Assembly (NCBI GenBank): GCA_022785125.1
Contig: JALFRA010000017.1
Coordinates: forward strand, 19,469-83,468
DNA length: 64,000 nt
Source: Clostridiales bacterium
GTDB lineage: Bacteria; Bacillota; Clostridia; Oscillospirales; Oscillospiraceae
Direction: 5' to 3'
Shown here: positions 62,586-64,000 of the stretch, piece by piece
How the letters are laid out: every line of letters starts with the position of its first letter
How positions within the stretch are numbered: position 1 is the first letter of the stretch
The notes under the pieces: generated by a model
The model's input: only the letters and a program-made list of their open reading frames with translations
Told to the model about the DNA's origin: nothing
Database searches by the model: none
Made by a program: the position numbers and the translations under genes

Positions 62586-63557
62586 ATGTGTACCAGTCTG
62601 ACCTTTACCACAGACCATACCTATTTCGGGCGAAATCTGGATCTGGAATATCAGTTTGGCCAGCAGGTGGTCATTACCCCCCGCAATTACCCGTTTTCCT
62701 TTCGAGCCATGCCAGCCCTGGAGAAACACCATGCCATCATCGGCATGGCCACAGTGGCGGAGGGATATCCCCTCTATGCAGAGGGTGTCAACGAGAAGGG
62801 CCTCTATATGGCGGGACTTAACTTTCCCGGAAATGCCTGCTATCCCTGCGGCCCGGAAAACGGCACTCCCGCTGCCCCCTATGAGCTGATCCCCTGGCTG
62901 CTGGGCAGCTGCGACAGCGTGGATCAGGCAGAGGAAAAGCTGCGCTCCGCCCGTATTATGGATACGCCCTTTGCACCGCAGATGCCCAATGCACCCCTCC
63001 ACTGGCACCTGGCCGACGGAAAGCGGGCCCTGGTGATAGAACCCATGGCCGACGGCTTAAAGCTGTTTGAGGACCCGGTGGGGGTGCTCACAAACAATCC
63101 CACCTTCGATTTCCATCTGACCAATCTGAACCAGTATATGGGCCTGTCCGCAGCTCAGCCTGAGAATCGCTTCGGAGGTGTGGAGCTGCATCCCTTTGGC
63201 CAGGGTATGGGCACGTTGGGACTGCCAGGCGACTGGTCGCCCGCCTCCCGTTTCATTCGTGCGGCCTTCCTCAAGTGGAACAGCGACTGTAAGCGGGACG
63301 AGGTCTCCAGCGTCAGCCAGGTCTTTCACATTCTGGACGCCGTGGCCATGCCCCGGGGGGCGGTGCGGACGCCGGAGGGGAAGTGGGACATCACCGACTA
63401 CTCCTGCTGCATCGACGGCCGGACAGGCACCTATTACTACAAAACCTATGATAATAGTCAGATCACCGCGGTGTCCATGGATGAGGAGAAGCGGGAGGAA
63501 GAAAAACTGATCTGCCATCCTCTGGTGACGGAACAGCAGTTCCGCTTCATACCGTGA
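62586..63557 (+). CDS. Choloylglycine hydrolase / bile salt hydrolase family
   Basis: A 323-residue Ntn hydrolase. The nucleophile Cys2 directly follows Met (MCTSLTF). Other active-site residues are in FGRNLDLEYQFG (Arg, Asp), GLNFPGNACY (Asn), VGVLTNNPTF (Asn) and SPASRFIRAAFL (Arg). The complete set fits bile salt hydrolase rather than penicillin acylase. It should cut glycine or taurine from conjugated bile salts. AGGAGG lies nine bases upstream. No signal peptide is seen, as is usual. Confidence 0.9.
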   Translation: MCTSLTFTTDHTYFGRNLDLEYQFGQQVVITPRNYPFSFRAMPALEKHHAIIGMATVAEGYPLYAEGVNEKGLYMAGLNFPGNACYPCGPENGTPAAPYELIPWLLGSCDSVDQAEEKLRSARIMDTPFAPQMPNAPLHWHLADGKRALVIEPMADGLKLFEDPVGVLTNNPTFDFHLTNLNQYMGLSAAQPENRFGGVELHPFGQGMGTLGLPGDWSPASRFIRAAFLKWNSDCKRDEVSSVSQVFHILDAVAMPRGAVRTPEGKWDITDYSCCIDGRTGTYYYKTYDNSQITAVSMDEEKREEEKLICHPLVTEQQFRFIP

Positions 63558-63562
63558 GCCCG

Positions 63563-63582
63563 GCCGGGGCTTCTGCCCCGGC
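63563..63582 (+). terminator. Hairpin behind the bile salt hydrolase gene
   Basis: A perfect 8-bp stem GCCGGGGC/GCCCCGGC with loop TTCT; no T-run. The rest up to 63760 holds no gene. Confidence 0.55.
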
Positions 63583-63760
63583 GCTTGTACACATTGCCTA
63601 AATGCTGTGTTCTCTCTCAAGGGGAAAAAGAGGGGAAACAAGGCTGAAAACCATTCGGTTTGCCAAATCGGCTGAGAGTTAAGGCGGCTTTCTAAAAAAT
63701 GATTGTGCATATTGGCTATAATCATTGATAAAAAAATAACGAAATTCTCTTGCATTTTAC

Positions 63761-63789
63761 TTGCCTGTTGGGCGGCAGTGCGTTATACT
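63761..63789 (+). promoter_or_regulatory. Promoter of the crotonase gene
   Basis: TTGCCT, 17-bp spacer, TATACT; TSS about 60 bp before the start codon. Confidence 0.7.
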
Positions 63790-63855
63790 TATTAGGTGAG
63801 AACTTGTTAAAAATATAACAATTCTAGATAGGTACAGGACAAGGAGGCAGAACAA

Positions 63856-64000
63856 ATGGGTTTTGTGAAGCTGGAAAAGCAGGGCCACGTTGGCGTGGTG
63901 ACCATTGACCGGCAGGAGGCGCTGAACGCGCTGAACAGCCAGGTTCTGAGCGATCTGGACGCGGTCATCGATCAGGTGGCTGCCGACGACGAGATCTATG
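63856..64000 (+). CDS. Enoyl-CoA hydratase/crotonase, 5' part (3' end outside window)
   Basis: The first 48 residues of a crotonase-family protein: MGFVKLEKQGHVGVVTIDRQ then EALNALNSQVLSDLDAVIDQ. The pattern at the start of the crotonase fold (VTIDRxEALNALN) is clear. Likely role: 3-hydroxybutyryl-CoA dehydration in butyrate or fatty-acid metabolism. AAGGAGG lies eight bases before ATG 63856. The frame runs off the end. Confidence 0.88.
   Translation, partial: MGFVKLEKQGHVGVVTIDRQEALNALNSQVLSDLDAVIDQVAADDEIY

Noticed and set aside
1..64000. CRISPR arrays, tRNA or rRNA genes
   Set aside because: No regular short repeats with spacers and no cloverleaf or rRNA sequence were seen while reading; a covariance search was not possible.

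Overview
The window reads as chromosomal DNA of an anaerobic gut Firmicute, most likely of the Oscillospiraceae (Flavonifractor / Lawsonibacter / Intestinimonas type). The grounds are GC-rich codon use, strong AGGAGG-type ribosome binding sites, a selenium-linked anaerobic purine-degradation cluster, a choloylglycine (bile salt) hydrolase, a B12-dependent ribonucleotide reductase and SLH-anchored surface proteins. The assignment is inference; the window has no rRNA gene.

Layout. (1) 1-9828, plus strand: a tight operon-like run of a zinc-ribbon protein (5' end missing), an AIM24 protein, four lipoproteins (two of them paralogues), a second zinc-ribbon protein, a TPM-domain membrane protein, a small conserved protein and a receiver-like protein. 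Its function is not known. (2) about 9.9-18.9 kb: an accessory, lower-GC segment with a KTR cysteine-rich protein, two XRE regulators, a candidate structured RNA, a three-gene large serine recombinase module and cargo (metallophosphoesterase, DUF1016-N protein overlapping a low-molecular-weight phosphatase gene, Bro-N/DinD-like protein). It ends in terminators, palindromic repeats and a gene fragment. (3) 19.6-36.8 kb: CYTH and LysO-type exporter genes on the minus strand, then the purine/urate cluster uacT, a YheO-type regulator, ssnA, ygfK, a fused selenium-dependent xanthine dehydrogenase, ygeX, ygeY, ygeW and arcC. (4) 36.8-43.6 kb, minus strand: a complete phosphate operon pstSCAB-phoU-phoB-phoR with Pho-box-like repeats upstream. 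(5) 43.8-46.7 kb: inorganic pyrophosphatase, UDP-galactopyranose mutase and a family 2 glycosyltransferase. (6) 47.1-56.4 kb: a LuxR-type regulator and a 2549-residue SLH-anchored surface protein. (7) 56.6-64 kb: DUF554, a SpoVB-like flippase, a CPBP protease, NrdJ, bile salt hydrolase and the start of a crotonase gene.

How the genes work together. The purine block would import urate or xanthine (UacT), deaminate and oxidise purines (SsnA, XDH, YgfK) and break down the ring-opened products (YgeX, YgeY, YgeW), with ArcC making ATP from carbamoyl phosphate. Four of its promoters share a G-rich element touching the -10 box (AAATGTGG or close variants), a candidate operator for the divergent YheO-type regulator. 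The Pst/Pho genes form a self-contained phosphate-sensing and uptake unit.

Most interesting: the shared promoter element of the purine regulon; the uncharacterised lipoprotein/AIM24/TPM operon; the recombinase module with its catalytic-domain-less middle protein and adjacent candidate RNA; the out-of-frame overlap in the cargo; the 71-bp duplication behind ssnA; and the beta-rich middle region of the giant surface protein.
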